64,000 bases of DNA. Source: Siphonodentalium dalli (taxonomy: Eukaryota; Mollusca; Scaphopoda; Gadilida; Siphonodentaliidae). Where the stretch lies: positions 145,359,559 to 145,423,558 of the forward strand of contig CP136066.1 in NCBI GenBank assembly GCA_032622095.1, given 5' to 3'. Below, piece by piece: positions 54,801-60,800 of the stretch (its first letter is position 1; the number at the start of each line of letters is the position of its first letter). A program made the translations under genes and the position numbers. The notes under the pieces were generated by a model. The model was given only the letters and a program-made list of their open reading frames with translations. It had not been told where the DNA came from and did not search any database.

Positions 54801-57800
54801 ATTTCTAAATACTATGATTCTCACAAATATTTACTATGTCAGGAATGCATTCCATATTTGGAAACTGTTTATTATGTCAATGAAATGAAATATTATGGAC
54901 ACTTCTAGAGACGTAATTCTGATATAGGATTTTCATCTGCTTTTCAAAGAGACTGAACACGAGCCTCACTGTAACATTGCGCAACAACAGACTCATGTGA
55001 TAACATTTACCACATTCACACAGCTGTGTGGTTCTGACTAATTCCCTTCCACCTATATAAATCGAAAACATTGAACAAAGAGCAAATACACTTAAACTAA
55101 CATCAAAATATATCAGAAAGATTATGGGTCAGTTACCTATATCAGAAAGGAACATAACAAGTAGAATGTTTGTATGTTTTATCGATTTACATATGTGTGA
55201 TATATATAGTACCTGATGCACACTTAGAACTCTTTGTAAAATGTATGCACCTGCCAACCTGAATTTACAACTAAAGTCTATCAGATAATTAATTTCAACA
55301 ATTTCCATAGATATTATGTAAAACAAATAAACTAAGTACATATTGATATAGAATCCCAAAATATGAATAAAAAAGAAAGGCAACATAAAAAAGGATGAAT
55401 AAAACTAACGAACACCAAAATTATAAATCTCAATGCACCCAGAGATGATTTATAATAAAAATAATTGTTAAAATATCTTATCAAGCCAAAAAAATGAGAG
55501 CTTAGAATATTCAAGTTCATAGTATTTAAGGAATGCGAGCATGAAACATTACAGTACCTGAATTTTCAAGAAAAAAGTTCCAAATGTACAACTTAAAGGG
55601 ATTCTAAGGCCCCCGAAATGGGTTCATGCAAAATAACTGAAAGTCTTTAAAAAATCTATCAACAATATTATTTTCAGTATTAATAACTCTCCAATAATGG
55701 GATTTTTCATGTCAGAACCATTGTTATATAAACAATACTGTTACAGTGCAATTACCGATAAAAGTACAATTAATCCAATAAGATACCAAAGTGTAATCAA
55801 AACTGACATTAAACATTGGAAAAGGTCAAAGCATTAACCCTTTACCCAACAGAACCGCCCTGTGCCAATGCATTCTCTTATATATGCGAGTCGACCATAG
55901 GTCGCCTCGCATATATAAGAGAATGCATTGGCTTAACACATATTAAAAATGATAAAATTGTCAAAGAATGTAGAAAAAAATTATAAAATTGTTAAAGAAT
56001 GTAAGAAAAAATGGCAAAAAGTGTTAAAAAAAAGAATTTGTTTTAGGCCAATGCATTCTCTTATATATGCGAGGCGACCTATGGTCGACCTATGTTTTTG
56101 GCCGTTTTGTTGGGTAAAGGGTTAAAAAATATTTAGAAAATCATATTCAGACTAAAATATTTGAACTTACGTGTAGAATAGTAATGTTTGTTGAAATATC
56201 AGTGTAACAGTTAGTTTATATAACAGTGGTTTAAACAAGTGATATTTCATTATCGGAGAACTATCAATAATGAATATAAGAACAAAGTTGATATATTTCT
56301 CCATGTTGCAATGTTCTTATTGGTAATATTTTTTACAGACTTTTAATATTTTAGCAAATGCCTTTTGTGAGTACCTTGGGTCCCTTTAAAAACAAATTTG
56401 ATGAGACTTGTGTTTTTTTTTCGATTCAACAGCCAAAAAATTGTAGACTATAGTTCAATAGTGCTTACATCTTTATTTCTTTTTCTAGTTTTTCCTATGA
56501 CGAATCTAGCAGTAACATAATTCAATTCTTATAATCAGTTTTAAATAAATCCCAAAATTAAAGTGAAAAGCTATTTGAATCATATCAGTATAAGTGGAGC
56601 ATAATGTAAAAATAATTATATCGAGCACACTGTAGGAGACGAAGAATTGAGATACATCAATAAAACACAAGATTACCAGTCCTCATGTTGGAGCCCGGGA
56701 CCACAACATCTGTATCAAAATAACACAAATCATTTTATATCTATGTTCATGCATAAGTATTCTTATTTACAATCACTTATAAACTAGGGCAAAACAAAAA
56801 TCAATGTTTTCGTTCACAGCATAAAACGTTAAGTTTCCTGGCATTTGTTTTGATCCGGATATGGTAAACATAAAGAGCGTTATTTGTTACTGTTTTCCTG
56901 ATATGGAAATAATAAAGAGCGTTTATATCATTTTTGTGTGATTAACCAATAGAATTGTGCTGTGTTTAATATGTAAACAGAAGCACAACTTCTGTAACAC
57001 GAGCAGGCTCTTGTTTACGTACACCATCGTACGTACGTCTTGACAACAATATACTATTTACGCACTGATTATGTTTGGCATATGAACAAAACTATATATA
57101 TTTTAACATTCCTTCTGTTGATGGCGATTTGAACAAATATGAATATTTCTACAACGAACGCCGCCCGTGCCTTTAAAATCAGTGTGGGTGGTGGGTTATG
57201 ATGTCATTTTTGTTATTTTTTAACAGACCCTCAAATGCCTGTGGTGCATGTTGGCAAAGTAGTATTTTTATCCATTCTATTTTAGTCCATTACCAGGAAA
57301 ATTACTTTAAAAGTTTAAAGTGATGTGAAACACTCCAATAGGGTGATGATATAGAAATGGAGAATAATCTTGCTCAAATTAGTTATTTTTACAAATATTA
57401 TATCCAAATTGACAATATACACAATTGTTCTTATAAATTAATGAAATGCAGTGACTCTCGGTGGCAAAAACTTTTGCGTCAGTTTATCGCCGATAGTTAT
57501 TTTTGTTTGAAATGTTCTGTGATGTTAGTAGAATACTACATTCCTCCAGTTGGCATAGCGCCTGAGTACTTACTTCAGTTTCATTCACCCAAACAAGTGC
57601 ATAATATGTCTTTAAGAAAAAGCTTTAGTTTCATAATATTGCATTTGCATAAAAAATCAGTCATTATGAAGAGTTTCATTTGATTCTTTGAGACGACATC
57701 AATATTTATTATTCAAGTAAGTTAATTAATACATGTATTCATGACGTAGGTCATCCATTGCAGAAGAAACAAAATTCAATTCTTTGCTTATTTGATACCT

Positions 57801-60800
57801 AGATGACTTAGAATGATATGAACAAAATCCTATGTGCTCACCTGTTGTCATTAGGTTGTTGCGTCTGACATTGACATCCATCGACTGCAGTAGAAGCATT
57901 GCAACGATTTGTGGATTGTTACACATAGCAGCATGGTGCAAGAGGGACAACCCATGTTCATCCTGCTTACTGAGTCGTGATGGTGGCATCTTCCGAGACA
58001 ACGTCTGGAACATTGCAACTAATCCTCTCTGTGCTGCAGCCTTAAGACCATTGTGTGGAGTCTATAAAGGAAAATATATTATTATGGTATAAGAATTTCA
58101 TTATTTTAATAATAATATTAACCCTTTCATGACGGGAGCTGTACTGGTGCAGCATTAAATATATTGTGCCTGCACATTCTCTTATATATGCGAGTCTACC
58201 ATAGGGGGACTTGCATATATAAGGGGATGCACTGGCTTACAAGGTTACGGTAAATATTGTTAGGCCAATGTACTATATTATATATGCGAGACTCTCTATG
58301 GGAGACTCACATATATAAGAGAATGCATTGGCACAGGGTTTTCACAAAATTTCAGGAAGCTCCAGTCATGAACAGGTTAATAGGTGTTCCTTAATGACAT
58401 ATTTCACAGTAGGCGAAGGTCAGAGAAGGGTTAATAATAATTAGTTATATATAGTGCTTAATCCACTAGCTTGCTCTAATCTAATCAGAATGTTATTACA
58501 TTCTCAGCACTACACATGAACATTATGTTAAAGATGGTCAATCTTTTCCAATTAAAAGTTTTATATAGTTTCCTGGATATAAATAATAGATATGAAATGA
58601 AAACCCCTGTCCGGAAATGCTTCTATCAATTAATATTGATTTTTTTTTTAATTTTCTCTGGTATAATACATATAATCTATGTCTTACCTTGTATTTGATA
58701 GCCTTTTTGTACCCAAAGTATTTTTTGAACTGTTCATGAAGGTGGATATCATTGATTGGAAGACGCTTGGGTTTTAACTTTACCATTTCCTCATGATAGA
58801 CGCGTACCCACAGGGGTTTCTGTGGCGTTGTCGGGTAGTATGTCTCAAACTCTATTGTTATTCCATAGTATCTATAAAAATATAAAACATTTTAAACTTC
58901 CTTCAAGTAATTTTGCCTGTGACATCACTGCAGTTAACCAGTCTAGTAATATCAAGTTTTTAGACATGTATTGTTCGAAAATGCTAAAAGTTATGAGACA
59001 TATACTTGTTTGTACCCTGTTTTGGAATGCAGGGACTTGATGGTGCAAAAGCTCTATTGTGCACATGAAAATTGAAGGATTGAATACACACAGGAAATGT
59101 ACTTATCCTGTAACACTGAATCGTTAAGATGGCTGCAATGCGTCCTTTACATTGTATCCACCAACACAATCTCATGAGAAGATTCTATTTCTCAATGCAA
59201 CGTAACGAAGCTCCAATACACACCTCATATGGCATGAAAGTGCATACTATTACATCTTGATTTTTCCAGTATCCATAGTGCTCCTTGTTTATAGTTGATT
59301 AACTTTTGGAGAGTATTTATAACGTCATATATAACGTCATATACATGTGTGAGTTTAACGTCAACATCGTAGCAATAATTATTAACAAATTCGGGTCAAA
59401 AGGGTCCAATAATTCATTTTAATTGATGTGTACAGTAATGTCCAAAGTAATTGACCACTTAACCACAGCAGAATTATGGGTAATTTTTCAGGATTTAGTC
59501 GGAAATATGGCTTGTTGGCATTCATCGGAAAGCTCTCAGTGAGAGCTTTCCGATGAATTTCAACAAGCCATATTTCAAACTAAATCCTGAAAAATTACCC
59601 ATAATTCTGCTGTGGTTAAGGAGTCGATTATTTAGGGCATTACTGTATACATGTATTTCTTGGTTGATAACTGTTCCTTAATGCTGAGTTCAAGTCTGAG
59701 CTATTGCCAATATACAAGCGACTGCGGCGCATAGATACTATGGGTGGCGGGATGGGGTGGTTGGTGGGTACTTACCAATATACCAATATACGAGCGCCTG
59801 CGACGCATAGATACTATGGGTGGTGGGATGGGGTGGTGGGTGGGTACTTACCAATATACCAATATACGAGCGCCTGCGGCGCATAGATACTATGGGTGGC
59901 GGGATGGGGTGGTGGGTGGGTACTTACCAATATACGAGCGCCTGCGGCGCATAGATACTATGGGTGGCGGGATGGGGTGGTGGGTGGGTACTTACCAATA
60001 TACGAGCGCCTGCGGCGCATAGATACTATGGGTGACGGGATGGGGTGGTGGGTGGGTACTTACCAATATACGAGCGCCTGCGGCGCATAGATACTATGTG
60101 TGGCGGGATGGGGTGGTGGGTGGGTACTTACCAATATAAGAGCGCCTGCGGCGCATAGATACTATGGGTGGCGGGATGGAGTGGTGGGTTGGTACTTACC
60201 AATATACGAGCGCATAGATACTATGGGAACTTTCCGATGAATGGCAACAAGCCATATTTGTTTTGAGTATCTCGCAGTTTCTATCTTCAGTTAATGTGCG
60301 CTAATTCTAATTTTGGTGATTACTCTCCTGAATTCGTATTTTTTAATTCTTGTAAGGTAAGTGGTCAATTACTTTGGGCATTACTGTATTTTCAGTTTAT
60401 ATGTGCTATTATATTCTATTGCACATTGGAACATTATATTAATCAAAATATCTCCTATACAATTCATTTATTAATCAGATGATTAATTGCAGTTATGTCT
60501 ACATAAAAATGTAAAATCGCCAAAGGGTTAAAGATGGCAACTTTATGTTGAAGCATATAAAATTATGACATTATGTGAGAATAAAGATTTTGATGTTGGG
60601 GTTTAACAGCTTTGGCAATATTGTTGAATTCGTCTATGATAGATAAATGGATTTGAAAAATTGCAAAGTCAACAAGAATAATAACGTTTTGTATTGCACT
60701 AGAGGTATACAATAATATGTATTCAATAGCTGGCAATGGGTGTGGAATAAATCCCAATATCTAACCTATCAATTACAATAAGAAACTCTGCGTTATAATG

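Noticed and set aside
53839-56125. Paired C' elements considered as long terminal repeats of one element
   Set aside because: Each copy has its own complete inverted termini and TTAA edges, and the DNA between shows no retroelement genes.
59704-60090. Repetitive frames such as RLRRIDTMGGGMGWWVGTYQ
   Set aside because: They come from the 68-bp minisatellite; 68 is not a multiple of three, so the frame is not maintained.
59709-60228. Regularly spaced repeats, considered as a CRISPR-like array
   Set aside because: Units are contiguous without unique spacers, and the setting is a eukaryotic intron.
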